Below, in pieces: positions 19,496-28,446 of a stretch of DNA of 64,000 nt. The stretch is from Coriobacteriaceae bacterium AF45-21. GTDB taxonomy: Bacteria > Actinomycetota > Coriobacteriia > Coriobacteriales > Coriobacteriaceae. A program made the translations under genes and the position numbers. The stretch covers positions 69,392-133,391 of the forward strand of contig JAQCYU010000003.1 of the NCBI GenBank assembly GCA_027682925.1, given 5' to 3'. The notes beneath the pieces were generated by a model. The model ran no database searches. It worked only from the letters and a program-made list of their open reading frames with translations, and had not been told where the DNA came from. Numbering within the stretch: position 1 is the stretch's first letter; the number at the start of each line of letters is the position of its first letter.

Positions 19496-20104
19496 TTAGT
19501 CGATAGCGCCGATGCGGTTGAGCGGCCAGTAGCGCACAAGCGCCACAGCGATCAAATCAGAGCGATCGACGGGACCAAAGTAGCGCGAGTCGGCAGAGTT
19601 TTCGCGGTTGTCGCCCATCACCCACACGCACCCGTCGGGAACGGTGTAGGGATAACTCACCTGGGCGCCAGGCGCTTGGACCGAAAGCGGCCAACTCATG
19701 CCGGTCGTATAGTCCTCATCGAGCGCCTGGCCGTCGACGACGACCTTGCCGTCCTGCAGGTCGAGCGTCTGGCCGGCCGTGGCGATGACGCGCTTTACCA
19801 GCACGTCATGCTCGGACGTGGCATCGGGATTATGGAACACCACGATATCACCCTGTTTGACGGGCTGACCGAGCTCGAGGCTCACCTTTTGTGCCAGGAT
19901 CTGGTCGCCAATCTCGATCGTGTCCTCCATGGAGCCGGTGGGTACCACAAAGGGCTCGACCACAAAGGTGCGGATCAAGAAGGTGGCGGCGAGCGCGATA
20001 AGAATGACTAAAATCCACTCCAGAGCACCACGTAAAGTGAAAACGGACCTTTCGCCAAAATCATGTTCGAGGTGAACCCGTTGACGCCCTTTATCATCCA
20101 CCAT
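19496..20104 (-). CDS. lepB: Signal peptidase I
   Basis: Membrane serine protease that cuts secretory signal peptides. One N-terminal transmembrane segment (about residues 25-48, ALEWILVILIALAATFLI) precedes the catalytic Ser in VPTGSMEDTI and the catalytic Lys in LVKRVIATAGQT. The GDNRENSADSRYFGPV box closes the catalytic domain. ATG 20102-20104 is preferred over a GTG three codons upstream because the GGAAGG site, inside the trmD tail, is then correctly spaced. 202 residues, intact; it overlaps nothing but starts two bases from the trmD stop. Confidence 0.95.
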   Translation of the reverse strand: MVDDKGRQRVHLEHDFGERSVFTLRGALEWILVILIALAATFLIRTFVVEPFVVPTGSMEDTIEIGDQILAQKVSLELGQPVKQGDIVVFHNPDATSEHDVLVKRVIATAGQTLDLQDGKVVVDGQALDEDYTTGMSWPLSVQAPGAQVSYPYTVPDGCVWVMGDNRENSADSRYFGPVDRSDLIAVALVRYWPLNRIGAID

Positions 20105-20105
20105 T

Positions 20106-20850
20106 CTATTCACCCCTTCCGGAAAGCAAATCTTGCGCGTATGCGCGCTCCTGGGGCGTAAGCCGCGCCGTCTCGATCAGGTCGGGACGCCAGCGGCAGG
20201 TGCGCTCGATGGCATTCTTACGGCGCCAGGCGTCAACCTTGGCATGGTCGCCGCTCACGAGCACCGGCGGCACGCCCTCGCCGTTGAACTCGGCGGGGCG
20301 GGTGTACTGCGCGTACTCGAGCAGGCCTCCGTCCTCGGCGGTCGAGAACGACTCGTCACGTTGCTCATCTCGTCACCAAGGGCGCCGGGGATCAGGCGTA
20401 CGACGCATCGGCAACGACCATAGCGGGAAGCTCGCCGCCCGTGAGCACGTAATCGCCGATCGACAGGCGCTCGTCGGCATACGCATAGGCACGCTCGTCG
20501 ACACCTTCGTAACGGCTGCACACAAACAGCAGGCGCTCGCTTTTGAGCAGGCGCTCGGCCACATGCTGCATAAAAGGCTCGCCGCACGGGGTGAAGAACA
20601 CCACCGTCGGCTTGGGGCCCTCCGCGCTAATGGCCTCGATGGCCTCGGCGATAGGCTCGACCTTCATGAGCATGCCCTGCCCGCCGCCGTACGGCTCGTC
20701 ATCGACGGTACGATGGCGGTCGTGCGTCCAGTCGCGCAGGTTATACGCCTTAAAATCAAAAAGGCCGGCCTTGCGGGCGCGGCCCAAAATCGATGTGGAC
20801 ATGACGGGCTCAAACATCTCGGGAAAGACCGAAAGGGTCTCAATCAGCAT
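20106..20850 (-). CDS. trmD: tRNA (guanine-37-N1)-methyltransferase (frame broken twice)
   Basis: SPOUT-fold enzyme making m1G37, which prevents +1 frameshifting by the ribosome. N-terminal ETLSVFPEMFEPVM, DDEPYGGGQGMLMK, then the AdoMet knot region SRYEGVDERAY and IGDYVLTGGELPAMV are present in one frame. The rest is split: a missing C near 20403 and a missing base near 20354 (ACGGAG read as ACGAG). Restoring both gives LIPGALGDEMSNVTESFS, a normal C-terminal domain and TAG at 20106-20108, 248 residues. The frame would otherwise stop at 20392. Two independent deletions within 50 bases of an essential gene point to assembly error. Confidence 0.9.
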
Positions 20851-20860
20851 GTTGTCCTCC

Positions 20861-21382
20861 CTACTTGTCCATATCGATCAGGCCGTCCATAACGTGGACG
20901 GAAATTGTTCCTGTGTCGGGAAGATCGAGCACAACCTGCTCGATCACGGGAATCAGTACCTCGCCGTACCGATCGCCCTCGACATCCCAAACATCGTTAG
21001 CGGGCGTCGACATGATCTCGGCAATCGTACCGAGTGAACCGAAGCGCTCGTCGACCACCTCGCGACCCATCAAGTCGGAATAGGCGGCGTCGAGTGAATC
21101 GAGCTCAAAATCGTCACGATTTGCCAACACATAGCATCCCGTGATGCCCTCGGCGGCCGTCAAGTCGTCAATGCCCTCAAACGAGACCAGATCGCCATCG
21201 CCCGTATCGGTGACGGACACGACCGTGCAAAAGCGGTCGCGCTTGAGCGCCGGCGGCGTCAGGGCGACGCGCATACCCGGCTCTAATACAGAAGGAAGCC
21301 CCCGCAGCGGCTGCGCGAGGACCTCCCCCTTCCTTCCGTGCGGCTTGACCACACGGGCGATGTTTTTGTACTGGGACCTCAA
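20861..21382 (-). CDS. rimM: Ribosome maturation factor RimM
   Basis: Assists 30S head maturation by binding S19. The 173 residues have the two expected domains: an N-terminal RimM barrel (IARVVKPHGRKGEVLAQPL) and a C-terminal PRC-like barrel with DLMGREVVDERFGSLGTIAEI and GEVLIPVIEQVV. Intact. It lies between khpA and trmD in the conserved order rpsP-khpA-rimM-trmD. Confidence 0.95.
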   Translation of the reverse strand: MRSQYKNIARVVKPHGRKGEVLAQPLRGLPSVLEPGMRVALTPPALKRDRFCTVVSVTDTGDGDLVSFEGIDDLTAAEGITGCYVLANRDDFELDSLDAAYSDLMGREVVDERFGSLGTIAEIMSTPANDVWDVEGDRYGEVLIPVIEQVVLDLPDTGTISVHVMDGLIDMDK

Positions 21383-21386
21383 GGTC

Positions 21387-21670
21387 CTAGCCCAGAACCT
21401 CTACCTCGACAGCAGTGTCGAGGCGAGCGGCCAGTGCACGGGCGAGCGTGCGAATGGCTTGATGGTACGGCCACGACGGCCGATGACCTTAGCGACGTCA
21501 TCCTCGGCGACCGAAACCTCAATCGTGGAGGCGTCGTCACCATCGATGACCTCAAGGCTCACGGAATCCGGGTCGTCGACGATCTGAACAACGAGATATT
21601 CGACGAGATCGGCGATGCGATCTGAGAGCATTGCCTCACCCTCGAGCTGTGCAGCGTCAACCTCAGGCAC
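21387..21670 (-). CDS. khpA: KH-domain RNA-binding protein KhpA/YlqC (frame broken once)
   Basis: Small RNA-binding protein that pairs with KhpB (Jag) in many Gram-positive bacteria and affects cell elongation. It contains [20 protein letters not shown] and the KH GxxG-type loop [10 protein letters not shown]. Near 21458 one G is missing (AAGGCC read as AAGCC); adding it gives the expected [14 protein letters not shown] helix and TAG at 21387-21389, 94 residues. The uncorrected frame stops at 21401. It begins three bases after the rpsP stop. Confidence 0.88.
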
Positions 21671-21673
21671 GAT

Positions 21674-22014
21674 TTACTCCTCGGCGCCCTCAGCGGCCTC
21701 AGCGGCAGCTTAGCGGCCTCGGCCTCTTTGGCGAGCTGCTTCTTGGACTTCTTGACGACGGTCTCGGTCTTCTCGCCCTCGTTGGCGGCCTTGACCAGAG
21801 CGGCGACGGCGTCGGTGAGCTGAGCGCCCTTGGACTGCCAGTCGGCGATCTTCTCGAGGTCGAGGTTGATGGTCTTGGGGGCGGTCATCGGGTTGTAGCG
21901 GCCAACCTCCTCGATGATACGACCGTCACGCGGGGCGCGGGAATCGGCGACGACGACACGGTAGTACGGACGCTTCTTAGCGCCGTGACGAGCAAGGCGA
22001 ATCTTGACTGCCAA
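21674..22014 (-). CDS. rpsP: 30S ribosomal protein S16 (frame broken once)
   Basis: Small-subunit assembly protein. It starts at TTG 22012-22014 after TTGGAGGAG, giving (M)[20 protein letters not shown]; the upstream frame extension is not typical and lacks a better site. [21 protein letters not shown] and the [12 protein letters not shown] region are diagnostic. Near 21710 one G is missing (AAGGCT read as AAGCT); adding it restores an Ala/Glu-rich tail ending in TAA at 21674-21676, about 113 residues, which includes a tail longer than the minimal family core. It heads the rpsP-khpA-rimM-trmD-lepB run. Confidence 0.93.
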
Positions 22015-22203
22015 AGGAAACTCCTCCAACCAAGCAGCTTTAGGCTGCAACTACAAACAAACAGTTGAACATAATACGCCATCGACGCGGGCAGGTGAAG
22101 TCCGTGAGACCAACTTCTTCGGTGTAGTCGAGGGCAAATCCATATCTTAGACAAGAATTCGGGATTTGCAAGCACATACACGCACCCCACATGAGCTGCG
22201 CGG

Positions 22204-22209
22204 TATACT
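22204..22209 (+). promoter_or_regulatory. -10 element of dinB, predicted leaderless start
   Basis: TATACT ends seven bases before the dinB ATG (22216), so transcription would begin at or next to the start codon. No consensus -35 is visible 17 bases upstream and there is no ribosome-binding site. Leaderless mRNAs are common in Actinobacteria. Confidence 0.5.
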
Positions 22210-22215
22210 CATGAC

Positions 22216-23468
22216 ATGGAAAGACGCGAACATACATACGGTTATGAGGATGCCATGGGCGTCACGCCGCCTCCCTGGACGGGTCCGGCGGTGGGCCTGA
22301 TGGACCTCGATGCGTTTTTTGCGAGCGTGGAGATGCTCGATCATCCCGAATGGCGCGGAAAGCCGCTCATCGTGGGCGGAGACGCCGATTCCCGCGGCGT
22401 TGTGTCCACCTGTTCTTACGAGGCACGTCGCTTTGGCGTGCACTCCGCCATGCCCTCAGCCGAGGCACGGCGCTTGTGCCCGCAAGCCATTTGGACGCAC
22501 GGGCACTTTGATCGCTATCGCGAGGTGAGCGCGCAGGTCATGGCGATTCTTGCCGAGGAGACGCCGCGCGTTGAGCGCGTATCGATCGACGAAGCCTTTA
22601 TCGATATCACACCGGGTCGCTTTGCGCCCGAGGACCCGCTGCTGGTTGCACGGCGTATAAGCGACCGCGTGGCAGCGCTGGGAGTGACGTGCTCCATTGG
22701 CGTAGGCTGCAACAAGACGGTCGCAAAGATCGCAAGCGAGCGGGATAAGCCGTTTGGGCTGACCATCGTGCGCCCCGGAACCGAGCAGCGCTTTTTGGCC
22801 GCGCTGCCGGTATCTGCCATGAGCGGCATCGGGCGCTCGGCCGAGGAGCGACTGCGCCGCATGCGCATCTACACGCTCGGCGAGCTATCACGTGCACCGG
22901 AATCCACCTTGGCCTCTATTTTTGGCGTCAACGGCGAACGCATGCGCCAGCGTGCGCTGGGACTCGAAATCTCCGAAGTCACGAGTCTCGATGAAGGGCG
23001 CGAGGTCAAGTCGGTCAGCAATGAACGCACCTTTGCGAAAGATTTGACTGAGCGCGGGGACATCGAGCGGCGATTGCGCTGCTGGGTGAGTCGGTTGGAC
23101 GCCGCCTGCGCCGTCAGGGACTGACGGGCGGCACGGTAACGCTCAAGCTCAAGTATTCGTATGGAAGCGGGCGTACGGCACAGCGCCGGCTGCCTCATCC
23201 GACCGACGATGAGAACATCTTCGTGGCCGTGGCGCTCGAGCTACTCGACAACATCTGGCAGGAAGGCATGCATGTTCGCTTAGCAGGCATCGGTATGAGC
23301 GACTTCGACCACCAAGGCGGCATCCAGACCGACCTGTTCTGCGAAGTCGACGACCGCGGAGCCCAATCGAGCGACCGTCGCGACCTCTCCGTCGCGATCG
23401 ATGCCGTCCGAGACAAGTTCGGCGACACCGCCCTATCCTTCGGCCGCCAATCCCGCTTCAGCGATTAA
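22216..23468 (+). CDS. dinB: Y-family DNA polymerase IV (frame broken once)
   Basis: Translesion DNA polymerase. The palm has VGLMDLDAFFASVE near residue 28 and SIDEAFIDIT near residue 115, which carry the metal-binding acidic residues; YEARRFGVHSAMP and SIGVGCNKTVAKIASE follow. The thumb has MSGIGRSAEERLRRM. Near 23070 one G is missing (CGGGCG read as CGGCG); adding it continues the little-finger domain as LTGGTVTLKLKYS to TAA at 23468, 417 residues. The uncorrected frame stops at 23124. It is the only plus-strand gene in the first 43 kb. Confidence 0.93.
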
Positions 23469-23484
23469 CCGCCTTTGAGCAAAA

Positions 23485-23523
23485 AGAAAGCCGGGCAGGT
23501 ACGGAAAACCGCAACTGCCCGGC
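23485..23523 (-). terminator. Terminator after rsfS
   Basis: GCCGGGCAG pairs with CTGCCCGGC around a 16-base loop. On the minus strand it is followed by TTTCTTTTT, so it ends the obgE-nadD-yqeK-rsfS run. It also lies just past dinB but lacks a T-run on that strand. Confidence 0.8.
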
Positions 23524-23566
23524 AAAATGCGCGAGGCTAACTAAAAGCCCCGTATCAAATGAGCCA

Positions 23567-24022
23567 CTAGAGGAGGTCGAGGGGGAGCTGGGGGGCGTCA
23601 CCCCAGAGCTTTTCTAGACGGTAGAAGTCGCGGGCTTCGGGAGTGAAGACGTGAACGACGACCGAGCCGTAGTCCATGAGCATCCAGATCTTCTGCTCGC
23701 GGCCCTCGATGGAGAACGGATGCTCACCGCAAGCCTCGGCGACCTTCTCCTCGATCTCGTCGACAATCGAATCGACCTGGCGGTTGTTGGTACCGGTGGC
23801 AAGCACAAAGTAGTCGCACACGTCGGAAAGCTCGGTCAGGTTGAGCACCTGCACGTCCTCGCCCTTCTTGTCGTAGGCGGCCTGCGCGGCGGCGCGGGCG
23901 ACATCCTCGGCGGCGACACCGCTCGCGGACAGCGAGGCGGCGGTGCGGTCGGACGTGGCAACGAAACTCTTGTGCTCCACACCTTCAAGAATCTGCTCGT
24001 CAGTCATGGTCTCGTCGGCCAT
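23567..24022 (-). CDS. rsfS: Ribosomal silencing factor RsfS (RsfA/Iojap)
   Basis: Binds L14 and blocks subunit joining when nutrients fall. The conserved core VLNLTELSDVCDYFVLATGTNNRQVDSIVDEIE and the C-terminal MDYGSVVVHVFTPEARDFYRLEKLWGDA are unmistakable. ATG 24020-24022 follows AAAGAGGT. The 151 residues include an N-terminal extension of about 45 residues. Intact; last gene of the nadD-yqeK-rsfS order. Confidence 0.95.
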   Translation of the reverse strand: MADETMTDEQILEGVEHKSFVATSDRTAASLSASGVAAEDVARAAAQAAYDKKGEDVQVLNLTELSDVCDYFVLATGTNNRQVDSIVDEIEEKVAEACGEHPFSIEGREQKIWMLMDYGSVVVHVFTPEARDFYRLEKLWGDAPQLPLDLL

Positions 24023-24050
24023 GGAATACCTCTTTCTAGACACACCCGAG

Positions 24051-24671
24051 CTAGCGCAGCTGGGCGTAATGGTTGTAAATCGTAATAGCCGTGGGATAAA
24101 GATAGCGCCCGGACTGGATCACATAGACCAGACCCTGCGCAAAACAGGAGAAGAACAACTCGTCGAGCGAGGACTTCCCCACCATCTTGCGCAGCGCATG
24201 GGCATAGTCGCCGTGGCGGTTGGGCTCGATGGCATCTGCCACAAAGACCACCATATCGAGCGGCGTCATGTCGCAGGCACCCACGGTGTGACGGTCGACA
24301 GCCTGGAAAACGGCCGGTGACAGCTCGGGAAAAAGCTGCGGAAGCTCATAGGCGGCAACAGGGCCATGCAAAAGCGGCGTCGCGGCGGAAGGAGAGCCGA
24401 CAACCTTGATGCCATAGTGAAGCGCGCGGGCCACGAGCTCATCATCGGAAAGCACCTTGTCCCAGTCGTGAATTAAGCCGGCGGCAGCGGCATCAAAGCG
24501 GTCAACGCCGTAGACCTCGGCCAGATGAAGTGCGGTCTCGGCAACACCCAGCGAATGCACATAGCGCTTGCGCTTATCTTTCATGCGAACATCGAGCAGC
24601 TCTTGAATGCGCTTGAGCAGCGCGCGCTCATCGCCCTCAAACTGATCCTCTACCGACAACGTAGCCCCCAT
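24051..24671 (-). CDS. yqeK: YqeK family HD-domain hydrolase (symmetrical Ap4A hydrolase type)
   Basis: HD-superfamily metal-dependent phosphohydrolase; YqeK homologues cleave diadenosine tetraphosphate to two ADP. The HD motif appears as AAAGLIHDWDKVL near residue 65, preceded by RKRYVHSLGVAETA and followed by HGPVAAYEL and the DRHTVGACDMTPLD region. The ATG at 24669-24671 overlaps the nadD stop (TGATG), so the two are coupled. 206 residues, intact. Confidence 0.9.
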   Translation of the reverse strand: MGATLSVEDQFEGDERALLKRIQELLDVRMKDKRKRYVHSLGVAETALHLAEVYGVDRFDAAAAGLIHDWDKVLSDDELVARALHYGIKVVGSPSAATPLLHGPVAAYELPQLFPELSPAVFQAVDRHTVGACDMTPLDMVVFVADAIEPNRHGDYAHALRKMVGKSSLDELFFSCFAQGLVYVIQSGRYLYPTAITIYNHYAQLR

Positions 24672-25324
24672 CACTCAAAATCTTCTTGACCCAGATCGAC
24701 ATACAAACTGCGCTTGCGAATGTAGCCGAGCACAGACTCGCTCGTAAGATAGCGCACGCTCATGCCGCGGGCAACTCGCTTACGAATGTTCGTCGAGCTG
24801 ATCGCCAGCGCCGGAATCTGAATATAGCGCACGTCGAACGGCAGCCCCGACTCTTTGATTCGGGCACGCGCCGTATCGATATCAAAGCCCGGTCGCGTCG
24901 CCGCAATAAAGGTAGCAAGCTCAGCAATTCGTTCGGCATCATGCCAGGTCACAATATCGATAATCGCATCGGCGCCCGTAATAAAGTAGAGCTTTACCTG
25001 TGGCGGGTAAAAGTCGCGAAGGGCATGAAGCGTATCGGCCGTATAGGTTACGCCCGGACGGTCAATCTCGAACCGGCTCGCCAAAAAGGCCGGGTTCGCG
25101 GCGGTGGCGAGGACCGTCATGGCATAACGGTCCTCGGCAGGCGTCACCGGCTTGTCAAGCTTAAAGGCGGGAGAGCCCGCCGGCATAAAGAGCACAGCGT
25201 CCAAGTCGAGCGACTCGCGCGCCTGCTCGGCAGTCACCAGGTGCCCGTAATGAATCGGGTCGAATGTGCCGCCCATAATGCCAAGCCGAAACTCTTTGCC
25301 CTCTTTTATGGGCAGCTCGGGCAA
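24671..25324 (-). CDS. nadD: Nicotinate-nucleotide adenylyltransferase
   Basis: Adenylates nicotinate mononucleotide to make deamido-NAD. The nucleotidyltransferase motif GIMGGTFDPIHYGHL is near residue 15 and the C-terminal AISSTNIRKRVARG closes the active site. FITGADAIIDIVTWHDAERI is also typical. The only useful in-frame start is a TTG at 25322-25324, 26 bases after obgE; no ATG precedes the GTFDP motif in a suitable position. 217 residues, intact. Confidence 0.95.
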   Translation of the reverse strand: MPELPIKEGKEFRLGIMGGTFDPIHYGHLVTAEQARESLDLDAVLFMPAGSPAFKLDKPVTPAEDRYAMTVLATAANPAFLASRFEIDRPGVTYTADTLHALRDFYPPQVKLYFITGADAIIDIVTWHDAERIAELATFIAATRPGFDIDTARARIKESGLPFDVRYIQIPALAISSTNIRKRVARGMSVRYLTSESVLGYIRKRSLYVDLGQEDFE

Positions 25325-25350
25325 CCGATTCCACCGCGCAGCGACATGGC

Positions 25351-26828
<1,478 letters not shown>

Positions 26829-26832
26829 CTAC

Positions 26833-26875
26833 AAAAAGAGGGAGACCCTTGAATCCTAAAACTCAAGTGCCTCCC
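26833..26875 (-). terminator. Terminator or attenuator between rpmA and obgE
   Basis: On the minus strand GGGAG and CTTGA pair with TCAAG and CTCCC in an interrupted stem, followed by TCTTTTTG. It lies between rpmA and obgE, so it probably reduces read-through from the ribosomal genes. Confidence 0.7.
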
Positions 26876-26900
26876 ACATATGTGCTCTATGAAGGGTAAA

Positions 26901-27158
26901 TTACGCGTTCGCGAGCGGGCGTACGCTGACCCTGTGCTTGATACCCTTGTGGAACTCAACGGTACCGTCGACCAGCGCGAACAGCGTGTCGTCCTTGCCA
27001 CGGCCAACGTTCTCACCCGGGTGGATGTGCGTGCCGTGCTGACGGACGAGAATCGTGCCCGTGGTTACCGTCTGGCCGGCATAGCGCTTCGTGCCAAGGC
27101 GCTGACCGCGGGAGTCACGGCCATTACGGGAGGAACCGAGTCCTTTTTTGTGTGCCAT
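26901..27158 (-). CDS. rpmA: 50S ribosomal protein L27
   Basis: Large-subunit protein near the peptidyl transferase centre. The 85 residues begin [20 protein letters not shown], the family signature, and include the [27 protein letters not shown] core. No N-terminal propeptide of the type cleaved in Firmicutes is present. Intact, second gene after rplU. Confidence 0.97.
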   Translation of the reverse strand: MAHKKGLGSSRNGRDSRGQRLGTKRYAGQTVTTGTILVRQHGTHIHPGENVGRGKDDTLFALVDGTVEFHKGIKHRVSVRPLANA

Positions 27159-27191
27159 TGTGTATACCTACTCTTTCGTTACGAGTGTAAT

Positions 27192-27566
27192 CTACTCGGC
27201 GACGGGAGCCTCGGCAACAGCCTCGGCCTCTGCCTTGACAGCCTTCTTGGCGCGGGACGTAGCCTGGACCTTCACGATCTTCAGCTTGGTGAGCTGCTGA
27301 CGGTGACCCTTCAGACGACGATAGCGCTTACGCTTGTGGAACTTGAAGACCAGCTGCTTCTCGCGCTTGAACTGCTCAACGATCTGAGCGGTAACCTTGG
27401 CCTTAGCCAGCTTGTCGGGATCGGTGACGATCTTCTTACCATCGTTGAGGAAGATGACCGGCAGGGTGACCTTGTCGCCCTCATTGCCCTCGATCTTCTC
27501 GACGGTGATGACATCGTCGGTGGCGACCTTGTACTGCTTGCCGCCCGTGTTAACGATTGCGTACAT
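27192..27566 (-). CDS. rplU: 50S ribosomal protein L21
   Basis: Large-subunit protein. ATG 27564-27566 begins MYAIVNTGGKQYKVATDDVI; an ATG seven codons upstream is in frame but the GGGCAAG site favours the inner start. VFKFHKRKRYRRLKGHRQQ is the RNA-binding core. The C-terminus carries an Ala/Glu-rich extension of about 20 residues. Intact; promoter at 27609-27637. Confidence 0.96.
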   Translation of the reverse strand: MYAIVNTGGKQYKVATDDVITVEKIEGNEGDKVTLPVIFLNDGKKIVTDPDKLAKAKVTAQIVEQFKREKQLVFKFHKRKRYRRLKGHRQQLTKLKIVKVQATSRAKKAVKAEAEAVAEAPVAE

Positions 27567-27608
27567 GTTTACTTGCCCTTCATGCATCAGTTAGTGCAAC
27601 AGCCGAAT

Positions 27609-27637
27609 ATAGTAGCAGGCGAAAATACCCCCGTCAA
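27609..27637 (-). promoter_or_regulatory. Promoter for rplU-rpmA
   Basis: On the minus strand TTGACG (27632-27637), a 17-base spacer and TACTAT (27609-27614). It overlaps the 3' end of the upstream radical-SAM-linked gene and leaves a short leader of about 35 bases. Confidence 0.8.
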
Positions 27638-28446
27638 CGAGTATGTGGAGCAAATCCACAAGTTCGCACAGGTATGGGGCTGACGAGTCGGCCCTCGTCG
27701 TCCTCGCATGCTTGATTCTGACGCTCGACATCGTAGGAGCAGATGGTCACGAGGTCTTGCATACCGGTGGAAACAATAGGTGCATCCACGCCCGGGGTCA
27801 AGCCCTGCAACAAAACATCAGCAGCGGAAAGCAAAATTTCCGGACGCATGGAGCCCTCGTTGTCGGCATGGGTGTCGAGCATGAGCACCAGATGGTCCGG
27901 ACGCTCCCCAGCCGTGAGCTCATAGCCCACGAGCGTGTGATCCAAATCCAAGCGCTTGCTCTTTTTGCCGCGCGCGTAGTCGATGCCATGGTCGGCGCGC
28001 AGCGTGTCGATCGCACGACGCACCTCGTCGGCGCTTACGGGCGCCTCGGGATCCAAGTGCAGGTCGATGCGATACGACAGACGCGTGAGCTGCGCCGTCA
28101 ACGCCGGCGTGCGCACGTCGATATACGCCGCCTCGATGGGCGCCAGATCGGCCGGTGACGCCGCAGCCAGGCGCCCAAACGCCTCGTCGAGCGCCACGAA
28201 CTCGGTCATAAACAGGTCATACCACTCGCAGGTCGACGACGTACCCACCGGTAGCGCCGAAGAGAAGCCCACGCGCATGTGCGGAGAGAAGCCCTGCGTG
28301 ACGGCATAGGGAAGTCCCGCACGGCGCACGATGCGCTCAATGGTATGGATTACTTCGAGATGGCCCAGGTACTTAAGGCGATCGCGTTTGCCATAGCGAA
28401 CACGAAGCCTAAAGAGCGTGGGGTTGTCGGTCAGGCACTCACTCAT
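27634..28446 (-). CDS. TIGR03936 family radical-SAM-linked protein (DUF2344)
   Basis: Companion of the TIGR03960 radical SAM protein; the biochemical role is not established to my knowledge. The N-terminal half has RLRVRYGKRDRLKYLGHLEV, ERIVRRAGLPYAVTQGFSPHMRVGFSSALPVG and STCEWYDLFM, which define the family. 270 residues, intact. Its ATG overlaps the stop of the radical SAM gene (ATGA), showing coupling; in many genomes the two are fused or adjacent before rplU, as here. Confidence 0.85.
   Translation of the reverse strand: MSECLTDNPTLFRLRVRYGKRDRLKYLGHLEVIHTIERIVRRAGLPYAVTQGFSPHMRVGFSSALPVGTSSTCEWYDLFMTEFVALDEAFGRLAAASPADLAPIEAAYIDVRTPALTAQLTRLSYRIDLHLDPEAPVSADEVRRAIDTLRADHGIDYARGKKSKRLDLDHTLVGYELTAGERPDHLVLMLDTHADNEGSMRPEILLSAADVLLQGLTPGVDAPIVSTGMQDLVTICSYDVERQNQACEDDEGRLVSPIPVRTCGFAPHTR

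Noticed and set aside
20340..20410. Possible programmed frameshift in trmD
   Set aside because: Two separate breaks within 50 bases, no slippery heptamer with a downstream structure, and the same deletion style in many other genes make an assembly error far more likely.
22216..22260. LexA-type operator at dinB
   Set aside because: GCGAACATACATACG has only one good half-site; the second half does not match a GAAC...GTTC palindrome.
27567..27608. L21 leader RNA upstream of rplU
   Set aside because: The leader is only about 35 bases long and shows no stable structure.
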